From: Mumia sp. zg.B17
GTDB lineage: Bacteria; Actinomycetota; Actinomycetes; Propionibacteriales; Nocardioidaceae
Reading direction: 5' to 3'
NCBI RefSeq assembly: GCF_019550915.1
Contig: NZ_JAHWCI010000007.1
Location: 124,001-188,000 of the forward strand
Length of the DNA stretch: 64,000 nucleotides
In this document: positions 26,656-36,310 of the stretch, in pieces
Position numbering within the stretch: position 1 is the stretch's first letter
Layout of the letters: each line of letters begins with the position of its first letter
Notes under the pieces: generated by a model
Database searches by the model: none
What the model was told of the DNA's origin: nothing
Seen by the model: only the letters and a program-made list of their open reading frames with translations
Made by a program: the position numbers and the translations under genes

Positions 26656-27051
26656 GTGCCTGCGTATCGCTACTCCGAGGCTGCCGACCTGCTCGGCGTC
26701 AGCGACGACACCGTGCGCCGCTGGGGCGACCAGGGCCGGTTCACCCCGAGCCGGACGCCCTCAGGCGCGGCGGCCGTGGACGGTCACGACCTCGCGGCCC
26801 TCGCAGTCGCCCTGGCGGACGGCGACGAGACCAGCCGGTCCCGTGCCCGCAGCGCTCGCAACCAGTTCCGCGGCATCGTCACCAAGGTGGTCGCCGACAC
26901 GGTGATGGCGCAGGTCGAGATGTGCTGCGGTCCCTTCAGGGTCGTCTCCCTGATCAGTGCCGAGGCGGTCCGCGACCTGGGCCTGGAGGTCGGCGTGGTC
27001 GCAGTCGCCGGGGTGAAGGCGACCAACGTCACCGTGGAGGTCGGCCCGTGA
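26656..27051 (+). CDS. Molybdate-responsive HTH-TOBE (molbindin) protein
   Basis: 131 aa. Residues about 1-50 are an excisionase/MerR-like helix-turn-helix (YRYSEAADLLGVSDDTVRRWGDQGRF); residues about 67-130 are a TOBE/molbindin domain (ARNQFRGIVTKVVADTVMAQVEMCCG) that binds molybdate or tungstate. It likely senses oxyanion and regulates, or stores it for, the modABC genes that follow with a 4-base overlap. Confidence 0.85.
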   Translation: MPAYRYSEAADLLGVSDDTVRRWGDQGRFTPSRTPSGAAAVDGHDLAALAVALADGDETSRSRARSARNQFRGIVTKVVADTVMAQVEMCCGPFRVVSLISAEAVRDLGLEVGVVAVAGVKATNVTVEVGP

Positions 27052-27812
27052 GCCGTTCGCCGCTCCTCCTGTCGGCCGCCCTCTTCGCGTTGATGGCTGC
27101 CACCGCCTGCGGCGGCGCAGACGACGGCTGCGGGATGCAGGACCGTACGCTCACCGTCCTGGCAGCGTCGTCGCTCACCGAGGCCTTCGACGACCTGGAG
27201 ACGGTGTTCGAGCGGGAGCACGACGGGGTGGACGTCCGGCTGTCGTACGACTCCTCAGCTGTTCTCGCTGAACAGGTCATCCAGGGTGCGCCCGCCGACG
27301 TCCTCGCGACCGCCGACGAGACGACGATGCGCAAGGTCGTCGACGCGGACGCCGCCGACGGTGACCCGGTGCTCTTCGCGAGCAACACACTCGTCATCGC
27401 CACCCCGCCCGGCAACCCCGGCGACGTCCGCGGCGTGCGGGACCTGGGCCGGGCGACGTTCGCCGTCTGCGTACCGCAAGCACCGTGCGGTGATGCCGCC
27501 CAGCGGCTCCTCGCCCTCGACGGCAGCACCGCGAAGCCGACGACCGAGGAGCAGAACGTGAAGGGCGTCCTCGCCAAGGTGACCCTCGGCGAGGTCGACG
27601 CCGGACTGGTCTACCGCTCCGACGCCCAGGCCGCCGGCGACAAGGTCGAGACCGTCGAGGCGCAGAACGCCTCGGAGGTCGTCAACGTCGATCCGATCGT
27701 GGTCCTCGTCGACTCGCAGGCCACCGAGCTCGCTGTCGACTGGGTCGACCTCATCGTCAGCGAGCAGGGGCAGAAGGTCCTCGCGCGGCACGGGTTCGGG
27801 CCAGCCGCGTGA
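27048..27812 (+). CDS. modA: Molybdate-binding lipoprotein
   Basis: 254 aa. GTG 27048 overlaps the upstream stop (GTGA). Lipoprotein signal ends in LMAATACGG (Cys about 21); the mature protein begins LTVLAASSLTEAFDDLE, the oxyanion-binding start of ModA, with SYDSSAVLAEQV and NTLVIATP following. It captures molybdate outside the membrane and gives it to ModB. Confidence 0.9.
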   Translation: MSRSPLLLSAALFALMAATACGGADDGCGMQDRTLTVLAASSLTEAFDDLETVFEREHDGVDVRLSYDSSAVLAEQVIQGAPADVLATADETTMRKVVDADAADGDPVLFASNTLVIATPPGNPGDVRGVRDLGRATFAVCVPQAPCGDAAQRLLALDGSTAKPTTEEQNVKGVLAKVTLGEVDAGLVYRSDAQAAGDKVETVEAQNASEVVNVDPIVVLVDSQATELAVDWVDLIVSEQGQKVLARHGFGPAA

Positions 27813-28612
27813 CCAGGCAGGGCGGTGCCGCCCTCGGACGGGTGCCGGTCACGCTCGTCGTCCCGTCCGTCGTCGGCCTCCTCCTCCTGCTCCTCCCCCT
27901 CGGAGGACTGCTGCTGCGGGCCCCCTGGGGGACGTTCGTCGAGCGCCTCGGCGAGCCGGAGATCCTCGACGCGCTGCGCCTGAGCCTGCTGACCTCGACG
28001 ATCGCCACGGCCGTGTGCCTCGTGCTCGGGGTGCCTCTGGCGTGGGTGCTCGCCCGTACGACCTTCCGCGGGCGAGGTCTTGTCCGGGCGCTGGTGAGTG
28101 TCCCGCTGGTCCTCCCGCCGGTGGTCGGTGGCGTCGCCCTGCTGATGGTGTTCGGGCGGCGGGGCGTCCTCGGGCAGTGGCTCGACGACGCGTTCGGGAT
28201 CACGGTGCCGTTCACCACCGCCGCCGTCGTGCTGGCGCAGGCCTTCGTCGCAATGCCGTTCCTCGTGATGGCCGTGGAGGGCGCACTCCGTACGGCTGAT
28301 CCCCGGTACGACGAGGTCGCCGCCACCCTCGGCGCGCGCCGTCTGGTGACGTTCTGGCGCGTCACGCTGCCGCTCGCCGGGCCGGGGATCGCCGCGGGCG
28401 CCGCGCTCGCGTGGGCGCGGGCACTCGGCGAGTTCGGTGCCACGATCACCTTCGCCGGCAGCGTCCCTGGCGTGACCCGCACGATGCCGCTGGAGATCTA
28501 CGGCGCGATGCAGTCCGACCCCGACACGGCGATCATGCTGAGCGTCATCCTGCTGGCGATCAGCGTCGCGGTGCTGGTCGGCCTGCGCGGTTCGTGGGCA
28601 GGGCGCACATGA
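27809..28612 (+). CDS. modB: Molybdate ABC transporter permease
   Basis: 267 aa, about five to six membrane helices; EAA loop VAATLGARRLVTFWRVTLPLAGPGIAAG and the ModB signature ARALGEFGATITFAGS (about 203-218). Starts at a GTG overlapping the modA stop and ends overlapping the modC start, so the three subunits are translationally coupled. Confidence 0.95.
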   Translation: MTRQGGAALGRVPVTLVVPSVVGLLLLLLPLGGLLLRAPWGTFVERLGEPEILDALRLSLLTSTIATAVCLVLGVPLAWVLARTTFRGRGLVRALVSVPLVLPPVVGGVALLMVFGRRGVLGQWLDDAFGITVPFTTAAVVLAQAFVAMPFLVMAVEGALRTADPRYDEVAATLGARRLVTFWRVTLPLAGPGIAAGAALAWARALGEFGATITFAGSVPGVTRTMPLEIYGAMQSDPDTAIMLSVILLAISVAVLVGLRGSWAGRT

Positions 28613-29616
28613 CCGAGAAGGGTCTCGACGCACGTCTCGTCCTGCGCCGTGGCGCGCTCACCATCGACGTCACGCTGCAGGTCGCACCCGGGGAGGTTCT
28701 CGCCCTGGTCGGTCCGAACGGAGCCGGCAAGAGCAGCGTCCTGCGCGCGCTCGCAGGACTGAGCGATCTCGATTCGGGCCGCGTCGCTCTCGGCGGCACC
28801 GTTCTCGAGGACGCCGCCACCGGCGTACGGGTCCCCACCCCCGAGCGCGACCTGACGATGGTCTTCCAGGATCCGCTGCTCTTCCCTCATCTCACCGTGC
28901 GCGACAACGTCGCGTTCGGCCTGCGCCACCACCCCTCCGCGCCCTCGACGAGCCGACGGCCAGCCCGTGAACGCGCCACGGCGGCCCTCGAACGGAGCGG
29001 CCTCGCTCAGTTCGCCGGGCGTCGGGCGACGCGCCTGTCCGGCGGCCAGCGACAGCGGGTCGCGATCGTCCGTGCGCTCGCCTGCGATCCAGGGCTCCTC
29101 CTGCTCGACGAACCGACCTCCGCGCTCGACGTCGCGGTCACCGCGCAGGTCCGGGCGTTCCTGCGGCGGCACGTCCGCGACTTCGGCGGCGTGACCGTTC
29201 TCGTGTCACACGACCCCCTCGACGCGTTCGTCCTCGCCGACCGCGTCGCCGTGCTCGAGGAGGGACGGATCACCCAGGCGGGGACCCCCGACGAGGTCGC
29301 TCGTCGCCCACGCACCGACTACGTCGCGCACCTGATGGGGATGAACCTGCTGCGCGAGCGCGACACCTTCCGGACGTTCTCGCCGACCGCCGTCACGTTG
29401 TACGGGGAGGAGCCGGTCACGTCCGCGCGCAACGTGTGGCGGCTCGAGGTCACCGGTCTCGTCCCGCACGGCGACGCGGTCCGCGTCCAGCTGCGCGGCG
29501 AGGTGTCGCTCCTCGCCGACGTCACCCGCGCGGCCGTGGCCGATCTCGACCTGCACGAGGGGGTCTCGGTGTGGGCGAGCGTGAAGGCCACCGAGGTGAC
29601 GACGTTCGAGGACTGA
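28609..29616 (+). CDS. modC: Molybdate ABC transporter ATP-binding protein
   Basis: 335 aa from ATG 28609 (ATGA overlap with modB). Walker A GPNGAGKSS (about 37-45), signature LSGGQRQRVAI, Walker B LLLLDEP, switch His in VSHDPLDA. A C-terminal TOBE domain (about 265-333, NVWRLEVTGLVPHGDAVRVQL) is typical of ModC. Powers the ModB channel in the membrane. Confidence 0.92.
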   Translation: MTEKGLDARLVLRRGALTIDVTLQVAPGEVLALVGPNGAGKSSVLRALAGLSDLDSGRVALGGTVLEDAATGVRVPTPERDLTMVFQDPLLFPHLTVRDNVAFGLRHHPSAPSTSRRPARERATAALERSGLAQFAGRRATRLSGGQRQRVAIVRALACDPGLLLLDEPTSALDVAVTAQVRAFLRRHVRDFGGVTVLVSHDPLDAFVLADRVAVLEEGRITQAGTPDEVARRPRTDYVAHLMGMNLLRERDTFRTFSPTAVTLYGEEPVTSARNVWRLEVTGLVPHGDAVRVQLRGEVSLLADVTRAAVADLDLHEGVSVWASVKATEVTTFED

Positions 29617-29684
29617 CGCCGCCGATCGGCAATTGTGGTGGCACCCACGAAAACGCCGACCCCGAGGCCGCAGCGACTCGGACG

Positions 29685-29690
29685 TAGGAT
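29685..29690 (+). promoter_or_regulatory. -10 hexamer TAGGAT of glpX
   Basis: Six bases before the glpX ATG; leaderless layout. Confidence 0.5.
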
Positions 29691-29696
29691 GCGGCC

Positions 29697-30734
29697 ATGA
29701 CCGACAGCGCGCAAGGATCCAAGCTGCCAGGCCCTCTCACCCCCGCCAAGGCCGCGCCTGACCGCAACCTCGCCCTCGACCTGGTCCGCGTGACCGAGGC
29801 GGCGGCGATGGCGGCAGGCCGCTGGGTCGGCCGGGGTGACAAGAACGGCGCGGACGGTGTCGCGGTCAACGCGATGCGATCCCTCATCAACACCGTCGGC
29901 ATGAGCGGCGTCGTCGTGATCGGCGAGGGCGAGAAGGACAACGCCCCGATGCTGTTCAACGGCGAGGAGGTCGGTGACGGCACCGGACCCGAGGCTGATG
30001 TGGCGGTGGACCCGATCGACGGCACCACGCTGGCGGCCAAGGGCATGCCCGGAGCGGTCTCCGTGCTCGCCGTCGCTCCCCGCGGCGCGATGTTCGATCC
30101 GTCGGCCGTCTTCTACATGGACAAGCTGGCGGTCGGCCCCGAGGCCGCCGACGTGATCGACATCCGGCTCCCCATCTCGGAGAACATCCGGCTGGTCGCC
30201 AAGGCCAAGAGCCTCTCCGTCTCATCGGTCACGGTGTGCGTGCTGGACCGCCCGCGACACCAGGGTCTCGTCGACGAGATCCGCAAGACCGGCGCACGCA
30301 TCAAGTTCATCAGCGACGGCGACGTCGCAGGCTCGATCTACGCCGCGCGCCCCGGCACGGGCGTCGACATCCTCGCCGGTGTGGGCGGTACGCCGGAGGG
30401 CATCATCACCGCCTGCGCGATGAAGGCGCTCGGCGGCGCGGTCCAGGGCACCCTCTGGCCGACCGGTGACGAGGAGCGGCAGAAGGCGGTCGACGCCGGC
30501 CTGGACGTCGACGCGATCCTCACCACCGACGACCTGGTCAAGGGCGACGACTGCTTCTTCGTCGCGACCGGCATCACCGACGGCGAGCTGATGCGCGGAG
30601 TCCGCTACGGATCCGGCTCCGCGATCACCGAGTCCCTCGTGATGCGCTCGCGATCGGGCACCTACCGCAAGATCATCTCGGAGCACCGCATGGAGAAGCT
30701 CCGCGCCTACGCCTCCATCGACTACGAGAGCTGA
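29697..30734 (+). CDS. glpX: Class II fructose-1,6-bisphosphatase
   Basis: 345 aa. Metal and phosphate site motifs [11 protein letters not shown] and [17 protein letters not shown] (about residues 78-118) are GlpX-type; [28 protein letters not shown] follows. The only FBPase class in many actinobacteria, needed for gluconeogenesis. Followed seven bases later by a sugar kinase gene. Confidence 0.95.
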   Translation: MTDSAQGSKLPGPLTPAKAAPDRNLALDLVRVTEAAAMAAGRWVGRGDKNGADGVAVNAMRSLINTVGMSGVVVIGEGEKDNAPMLFNGEEVGDGTGPEADVAVDPIDGTTLAAKGMPGAVSVLAVAPRGAMFDPSAVFYMDKLAVGPEAADVIDIRLPISENIRLVAKAKSLSVSSVTVCVLDRPRHQGLVDEIRKTGARIKFISDGDVAGSIYAARPGTGVDILAGVGGTPEGIITACAMKALGGAVQGTLWPTGDEERQKAVDAGLDVDAILTTDDLVKGDDCFFVATGITDGELMRGVRYGSGSAITESLVMRSRSGTYRKIISEHRMEKLRAYASIDYES

Positions 30735-30741
30735 GCCGACG

Positions 30742-31659
30742 ATGCCCGCGGTCACCGACCGCACGCTGGTCGTCGGGGAGGCGCTGGTCGACCTGACGCG
30801 TGACTCCGGCGGCCACGAGTCGGCGCACCCTGGCGGCTCTCCGCTCAACGTCGCCGTCGGGCTCGCGCGTCTCGGCCTCCCGACGGTCCTCGCCGCGCAG
30901 GTCGGCGACGACGAGTACGGCGAGCTGCTGCGCGACCACGTCGACGCCTCCGACGTCGACCTGCGCTCGCTGCCTCCGCACCACGGAGACAGTGCGGTCG
31001 CGGTGGCCCAGCTCGACGACCACGGCGTGGCGACGTACCACTTCGAGCTGACGTGGGACCCGTCCGAGATGCCGGGCCCGGCCGGCTTCGCGCTCCTCCA
31101 CGTGGGATCCATCGGCGCGGCGCTCCGACCCGGAGCCGACGCTGTCGAGCGCCTGGTCGAGGATGCGGTCGCCGCGGGCGTCCCGGTCTCGTACGACCCC
31201 AACGTCCGACCCGCCATCACCCCCGACCTGGCCGACGTCCGCGAGCGCGTCGACCGGATCGTGCCGCGGGCCGCGTTCGTCAAGCTCAGCGACGCTGACG
31301 CCGCCGAGCTCCGCCCCGACCTGGACCCCGCCGCCTACGCCGCCCGGATCGCAGGTGAGGGTCCCCGGCTCGTCGCACTCACCCGCGGCGGGGACGGGGC
31401 GACCCTCTTCAGCGGCGGCGCGTCCGTCGAGGTGGCGCCTCCGCCGATCACGGTCGCCGACACGATCGGTGCCGGCGACTCCTTCATGGCGGCCCTGCTG
31501 GCCGGCATCCTCGTCCGCGGCTGGACGGAGCGGCCGGCGTTCGACGAGGAGGCGCTGACGTGGCTCGGCGAGCTCGCGGTCCACGCCTCGGCCGTCACCT
31601 GCTCGCGCCCGGGCGCGGACCCTCCGCACCTCAAGGAGCTCCCCGAGCTGCTCGCGTGA
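30742..31659 (+). CDS. PfkB-family carbohydrate kinase (fructokinase-like)
   Basis: 305 aa. GGSPLNVAVGLARLGLPT (about 30-47) is PfkB signature 1 and DTIGAGDSFMAALLAG (about 245-260) holds signature 2 with the catalytic Asp. Phosphorylates a sugar or nucleoside with ATP; fructokinase is the best guess from overall length. Directly behind glpX and probably co-transcribed. Confidence 0.85.
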   Translation: MPAVTDRTLVVGEALVDLTRDSGGHESAHPGGSPLNVAVGLARLGLPTVLAAQVGDDEYGELLRDHVDASDVDLRSLPPHHGDSAVAVAQLDDHGVATYHFELTWDPSEMPGPAGFALLHVGSIGAALRPGADAVERLVEDAVAAGVPVSYDPNVRPAITPDLADVRERVDRIVPRAAFVKLSDADAAELRPDLDPAAYAARIAGEGPRLVALTRGGDGATLFSGGASVEVAPPPITVADTIGAGDSFMAALLAGILVRGWTERPAFDEEALTWLGELAVHASAVTCSRPGADPPHLKELPELLA

Positions 31660-31681
31660 CCGGGACGTCGCAACGCCTGCC

Positions 31682-31687
31682 TACGAT
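31682..31687 (+). promoter_or_regulatory. -10 hexamer TACGAT before the hydrolase at 31694
   Basis: Six bases to the GTG; leaderless layout. Confidence 0.5.
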
Positions 31688-31693
31688 GGAAGG

Positions 31694-32593
31694 GTGACCG
31701 ACCGGATCGCCAGGCTCGACAGCGGACTCAGCCTCGCCTACGAGACGTTCGGCGATCCGGACGACCAGACTCTGCTCCTCGTGATGGGGCTCGGCTGCCC
31801 GATGAACTGGTGGCGGACCGAGTTCTGCGAGTCCCTCGCCGACCACGGCTTCCACGTCGTCCGGTACGACTCCCGTGACGTGGGCCGCTCGACCCGGTTC
31901 GACCGCGCCCCCGTGACCCGCGCCCAGGTGGTGTCGACGTTCACAGGGCTGCGGCGTGACGTGCCGTACGCGATGACGGACCTCGCCGCCGACGCCGTCG
32001 GCCTCCTGGACGCGCTCGGCGTCGACGCCGCTCACGTCGTGGGCCAGTCGATGGGAGGGATGGTGGCCCAGACGGTCGCCGTCGAGCACCCCGACCGCCT
32101 GCGTTCGCTGACCTCGATCATGTCGACGACCGGCCGCCGTACGGTCGGGTGGCAGCACCCTCGACTCCTCGGGATGCTGCTCGGTGCCCCCGGTGAGGGC
32201 GAGGAGGCATACGTCCGGCGCTCCGTACGCAGCGCCCGTGCGATCTCGAGCCGCCAGTTCGCTCTCGCGCCCGAGGCCGTCGAGGCGCGCGCCCGCGAGA
32301 CGTACGCCCGGGGTTGGTCGGTCGAGGGCACAATGCGTCACATGCTCGCCGTGATGACCCAGCCAGACCGCACCCGCGCGCTCGCCTCCGTCGCCGCACC
32401 CACGTTGGTGATCCACGGCAGCGCGGACCCGATGGTGCACCCATCCGGTGGCCGCGCGACTGCCGCTGCCGTCCCGGGCGCCGAGCTGCTGATGGTTCCC
32501 GGCATGGCGCACGAGATCCCGGTCGATCTCGAGGGACTCTTCGCCGCATCGATCGCCCGGACAGCGCGGAGGGCTCATGCACACGCGCGGTGA
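31694..32593 (+). CDS. Alpha/beta hydrolase
   Basis: 299 aa. YDSRDVGRSTRF, nucleophile elbow GQSMGG (Ser about 118), acid in HGSADPMV and His in GMAHEIP. Resembles the TAP/aclacinomycin-methylesterase-like group (LLLVMGLGCPMNWW near the N-terminus). Substrate unknown. Its end overlaps the next gene by 17 bases. Confidence 0.88.
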   Translation: MTDRIARLDSGLSLAYETFGDPDDQTLLLVMGLGCPMNWWRTEFCESLADHGFHVVRYDSRDVGRSTRFDRAPVTRAQVVSTFTGLRRDVPYAMTDLAADAVGLLDALGVDAAHVVGQSMGGMVAQTVAVEHPDRLRSLTSIMSTTGRRTVGWQHPRLLGMLLGAPGEGEEAYVRRSVRSARAISSRQFALAPEAVEARARETYARGWSVEGTMRHMLAVMTQPDRTRALASVAAPTLVIHGSADPMVHPSGGRATAAAVPGAELLMVPGMAHEIPVDLEGLFAASIARTARRAHAHAR

Positions 32594-33215
32594 TGCCGTC
32601 GTCCGCCGGCGTGAGGACGGCGCGCTGGAGCTCCGTGTCAACGGCGTGTTCGTCATGGACGACGTCGAGACGACCTCGGAGCGTCTGCTCGCTCGTACGG
32701 CCCTGGCGGGTGCGGCCGACCCGCGCCACGTCGTGGTCGGCGGCCTCGGCATGGGGTTCACGCTGCGGGAGATCCTCACCGACCGACGGGTCAGGCAGGT
32801 GACGGTCGCCGAGCTCGAGCCGGCGATCCCCGCGTTCATGCGCGAGGGGACGTTGCCGGGAGCCGATCTCCTCGACGACCGACGGGTGGGCCTCCACGTC
32901 GGGGACGTGCGCGACGTCGTCGGCGACCTCGCGCCGCGGAGCGTCGACGTGATCCTCCTCGACGTGGACAACGGTCCCGACTTCCTGGTGAACGACAGCA
33001 ACGCCGACCTGTACGGAGCGCCCTTCATCGCGACCTGTGCCGAGCGTCTGCGCGACCTCGGCGAGCTGTGCATCTGGTCGATGGACGACTCGGCCGCGGT
33101 CCGCGAGGCCCTCGCGGCGTCGTTCGCCCACGTCTACGCCGAGCGCGTCCCCGTACGCCTCCAGGGTCGCGCCGAGGCGTACTGGCTCCTGAGGGGCCGC
33201 GTCCCACGACGGTGA
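32577..33215 (+). CDS. Spermidine synthase-like methyltransferase-fold protein
   Basis: 212 aa. VVVGGLGMGFTLREIL (about 52-67) and VTVAELEPAIPAFMRE carry the nucleotide-binding features of the spermidine synthase fold, and VDVILLDVDNGPDFLVND the catalytic-loop Asp region. It lacks the N-terminal beta domain of true SpeE enzymes (about 280 aa), so polyamine synthesis is not assured; it could be a methyltransferase. The ATG has GGAGGG upstream and overlaps the hydrolase gene by 17 bases. Confidence 0.75.
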   Translation: MHTRGDAVVRRREDGALELRVNGVFVMDDVETTSERLLARTALAGAADPRHVVVGGLGMGFTLREILTDRRVRQVTVAELEPAIPAFMREGTLPGADLLDDRRVGLHVGDVRDVVGDLAPRSVDVILLDVDNGPDFLVNDSNADLYGAPFIATCAERLRDLGELCIWSMDDSAAVREALAASFAHVYAERVPVRLQGRAEAYWLLRGRVPRR

Positions 33216-33244
33216 CCCCGCGCCCGCCCGTACGTCGGGCCGGA

Positions 33245-33250
33245 TAATCT
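33245..33250 (+). promoter_or_regulatory. -10 hexamer TAATCT of fumC
   Basis: Seven bases before the fumC ATG; leaderless layout. Confidence 0.45.
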
Positions 33251-33257
33251 CGCTCTC

Positions 33258-34652
33258 ATGAGCACTGAGACCGAGTACCGCATCGAGCACGACACCATGG
33301 GCGAGGTCAAGGTGCCCGCCGACGCTCTCTACAAGGCCCAGACCCAGCGCGCCGTCGAGAACTTCCCGATCTCCGGCAGCACGCTCGAGCCGCAGCACAT
33401 CCGCGCGATCGCCCTGGTGAAGCTGGCCTGCGCGAAGGCGAACGCCGAGCTCGGTGTCATCGACCAGGACGTCGCCGACGCGATCGTCGCCGCGGCCCAG
33501 GAGGTCGCCGCCGGCGACCACGACGACCAGTTTCCGATCGACGTCTTCCAGACCGGGTCGGGCACGTCGAGCAACATGAACATGAACGAGGTGCTCTCGA
33601 CCCTCGCGACCCGCCGCCTGGGCCGCGACGTGCACCCCAACGATCACGTCAACGCGTCGCAGTCGTCCAACGACACGTTCCCCACCTCGATCCACGTGGC
33701 CGCGACCGAGGCCGCGATCAACGACCTGATCCCGGCGCTCGACCACCTCGCTGCCGGTCTCGCCGCGAAGGGCTCGGAGTGGTCCGAGATCGTGAAGTCC
33801 GGGCGTACGCACCTCATGGACGCGACGCCGGTGACTCTCGGCCAGGAGTTCAACGGCTACGCCGCCCAGGTCCGCCGTGGCATCGAGCGCGTCGAGTCCG
33901 CTCTCCCCCGCGTGGCGGAGGTCCCGCTCGGTGGCACGGCCGTCGGCACCGGGATCAACACGCCGGCGGGCTTCCCGCAGCGCGTCATCGAGATCCTCGG
34001 CGAGGAGACCGGCCTGCCTCTTACGGAGGCGGTCGACCACTTCGAGGCGCAGGGCGCGCGCGACGGGCTCGTCGAGCTGTCCGGCCAGCTGAAGACGATC
34101 GCGGTCAGCCTCGTCAAGATCAACAACGACCTGCGCTGGATGGGCTCCGGCCCGCGCACCGGTCTCGGCGAGCTCAACCTCCCCGATCTCCAGCCGGGCT
34201 CGAGCATCATGCCGGGCAAGGTCAACCCGGTCATCCCCGAGGCCGTGCTCATGGTGTGCTCGCAGGTGATCGGCAACGACACCGCGATCACGTTCGCGGG
34301 CCAGTCGGGCTCGTTCGAGCTCAACGTCCAGATGCCGGTGATGGCCCGTGCGCTCCTGGAGTCGATCCGCCTGCTCTCGAACTCGTCGCGCGTGCTCGCC
34401 GACAAGTGCATCGCCAGCACGGTGCCCAACGCCGAGCGCTGCGCGGAGCTGGCCGAGTCGTCGCCGTCGATCGTGACGCCGCTCAACAAGTACATCGGCT
34501 ACGAGAACGCCGCCAAGGTCGCCAAGACGGCGCTCAAGGAGCAGAAGACGATCCGCCAGACGGTGCTCGACATGGGCTACGTGGACGAGGGCCTCGTGAC
34601 GATCGCGCAGCTCGATGCAGCTCTCGACGTACTCTCCATGACGCATCCCTGA
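33258..34652 (+). CDS. fumC: Class II fumarate hydratase
   Basis: 464 aa, normal length. Substrate-site motifs [13 protein letters not shown] and the family signature [11 protein letters not shown] (about 314-324), whose loop carries the catalytic Ser. Converts fumarate and malate in the TCA cycle without an iron-sulfur cluster. The gene ends nine bases before the 21-bp tandem repeat. Confidence 0.95.
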   Translation: MSTETEYRIEHDTMGEVKVPADALYKAQTQRAVENFPISGSTLEPQHIRAIALVKLACAKANAELGVIDQDVADAIVAAAQEVAAGDHDDQFPIDVFQTGSGTSSNMNMNEVLSTLATRRLGRDVHPNDHVNASQSSNDTFPTSIHVAATEAAINDLIPALDHLAAGLAAKGSEWSEIVKSGRTHLMDATPVTLGQEFNGYAAQVRRGIERVESALPRVAEVPLGGTAVGTGINTPAGFPQRVIEILGEETGLPLTEAVDHFEAQGARDGLVELSGQLKTIAVSLVKINNDLRWMGSGPRTGLGELNLPDLQPGSSIMPGKVNPVIPEAVLMVCSQVIGNDTAITFAGQSGSFELNVQMPVMARALLESIRLLSNSSRVLADKCIASTVPNAERCAELAESSPSIVTPLNKYIGYENAAKVAKTALKEQKTIRQTVLDMGYVDEGLVTIAQLDAALDVLSMTHP

Positions 34653-34661
34653 GCTGGCCGG

Positions 34662-34858
34662 GTGACCGGCGGGCGCCAGAGAGTGACCGGCGGGCGCCAG
34701 AGAGTGACCCGCGGACGCCAGAGAGTGACCCGCGGACGCCAGAGAGTGACCCGCGGACGCCAGAGAGTGACCCGCGGACGCCAGAGAGTGACCCGCGGAC
34801 GCCAGAGAGTGACCCGCGGGCGCCAGAGAGTGACCCGCGGGCGCCAGAGGGTGACCCG
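34662..34858. repeat. 21-bp tandem repeat, nine units plus a partial tenth
   Basis: Unit GTGACCCGCGGACGCCAGAGA starting at 34662, 34683, 34704, 34725, 34746, 34767, 34788, 34809, 34830, with a partial unit at 34851. Units 1-2 read GTGACCGGCGGGCGCC, units 3-7 GTGACCCGCGGACGCC, units 8-9 GTGACCCGCGGGCGCC, so variants are in blocks. Each unit holds a GGCGCC or CCGCGG palindrome. The array fills the gap between the fumC stop and the stop of the convergent DUF2079 gene at 34862. In one frame it reads (VTRGRQR)n, but I see no evidence it is translated. Confidence 0.95.
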
Positions 34859-34861
34859 TGA

Positions 34862-36310
34862 TCAGTCGATGCGGCGCGCGACCTGGTAGCCGTCGCGGTC
34901 GAGCACGGTCTCCCAGCTCGTGCCCGGGTGCCGCTCTCGTGCGTACGCCGCAGCGTCTGGCGCCTGCCCGCCCCAGCTCGTGAAGGCGTCGATCACCATC
35001 CAGTCGGGGACCGCGTCACCCACGGTGCCGGTCCAGTAGACCGTGCGGTCGCTGGTCAGGTGGGTGATCAGGCCGATGTCGGTCTCGACCTTCGCCCCCT
35101 CCGGCACGAGCGCCAGGACCTCCTCGGCGGCGGCGGCGCGCGGACTCGCCTCGTAGGTCTCCGCCTCCGCCAGCCGCGCCAGGGGGAACTGTGACACGAG
35201 TGCCAGGGCGACGCCTGCTACCAGTGCGGGGACGTGCGTGGCGTAGCGGCGGAGCCAGGTCGGCGACGCCCAGGTCCACCGACTCCTCTCCTCGGCCTCT
35301 TCCGCGGCCCGCAACCGCGCGATCGCGTCGAGCATCGCCACGAACACGATCGGCATGATGACCAGGCCGTAGTGCCAGTCGGTGCCCCAGTAGTACTCGT
35401 TGTCCCCGACGAAGCGCCACAGCAGCGTAGGCCCAGCCACGAGGACCCAGGGCGACCTCAGCGCGAGGAAGCCCGTGACGCCGAAGGTCGCGATCAGCGT
35501 CGGGAGCTTGAGGTCCCACCCCGCCCAGAACGTCGCCCACGGCCCCGGGCCGCCCTCGCCGCCCGCTCCGATCACGCCGACGTAGTCGTAGCCGCCGCCG
35601 GGGTTGAACGACGGGATCACGACCAGGAGCGTCAGCGCGAACCCGCAGAGCCCGATCACGGCCGTCGCGGCGCCGATCCGGCGGGCACCGGAGAGGGCGA
35701 GGACGATCCCGACCGCGAGCACGGTCAGACCCAGGTCTTCCTTGACGAGCAGCAGCGGCAGGGACCATGCGGCCGCTGTCCACCACCGGCGCTCGAGATA
35801 GGCGACGCCGGAGAGGGCCAGGAAGACGGCGGCGAAGGCCACCTCGTGGAAGTCGACCCACACCGCGGAGGCGATGCCGAACGACACCCCGTACGCCAGT
35901 CCGACCGCGAGGCCGGCGGCAGAACCGAGGAGGCGGACCGCGCCGCGCGCGATCACCCACACCGACAGCGCGATGAGAACGGCCTGCGCGACGAGCAGGG
36001 TCCGGCCGTCGGGGAAGACGCGGTAGAACGGGGCCACGAGCGCGGTGACGGGCGAGAAGTGGTCGCCCAGGATGTTGTATCCGGGAGCCTTGATGTCGAC
36101 GATCGGCGCCTCGAGCCTCGAGTAGGCCGCGATCGCCTGCTCGAAGATGGCGTTGTCCCACGACGGCGTCTCGAAGCGTCGGAAGCGGAGCAAGGACACC
36201 GCCGCGTACGCCGTGCCGCAGACGACGGCCAGCAGAGCGGGGCCGAGGATGCCGACTGCGCCGGAGCGTCTGCGCGCGCCGACGTCGTCCTCGGTCGAGG
36301 GGTCGGTCAT
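34862..36310 (-). CDS. DUF2079 polytopic membrane protein
   Basis: 482 aa with about ten membrane helices. The N-terminal FETPSWDNAIFEQAIAAY and HFSPVTALVAPFYRVFP are the DUF2079 signature; the family has a glycosyltransferase-39-like topology, with a soluble outer C-terminal part (about 400-482). Function unknown. The start overlaps the stop of the upstream esterase gene (ATGA), so the two are made together, and the 3' end abuts the tandem repeat. Confidence 0.88.
   Translation of the reverse strand: MTDPSTEDDVGARRRSGAVGILGPALLAVVCGTAYAAVSLLRFRRFETPSWDNAIFEQAIAAYSRLEAPIVDIKAPGYNILGDHFSPVTALVAPFYRVFPDGRTLLVAQAVLIALSVWVIARGAVRLLGSAAGLAVGLAYGVSFGIASAVWVDFHEVAFAAVFLALSGVAYLERRWWTAAAWSLPLLLVKEDLGLTVLAVGIVLALSGARRIGAATAVIGLCGFALTLLVVIPSFNPGGGYDYVGVIGAGGEGGPGPWATFWAGWDLKLPTLIATFGVTGFLALRSPWVLVAGPTLLWRFVGDNEYYWGTDWHYGLVIMPIVFVAMLDAIARLRAAEEAEERSRWTWASPTWLRRYATHVPALVAGVALALVSQFPLARLAEAETYEASPRAAAAEEVLALVPEGAKVETDIGLITHLTSDRTVYWTGTVGDAVPDWMVIDAFTSWGGQAPDAAAYARERHPGTSWETVLDRDGYQVARRID

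Noticed and set aside
32118-34646. 842-codon frame antisense to the hydrolase, spermidine-synthase-like and fumC genes
   Set aside because: Opposite strand carries well-conserved proteins; the frame has no recognisable domain.
34662-34858. CRISPR-like array
   Set aside because: Units are directly adjacent with no unique spacers and no cas genes.
34662-34889. A heptapeptide-repeat protein (VTRGRQR)n
   Set aside because: The frame exists only because the unit is 21 bp; it has no ribosome binding site and runs into the convergent gene.
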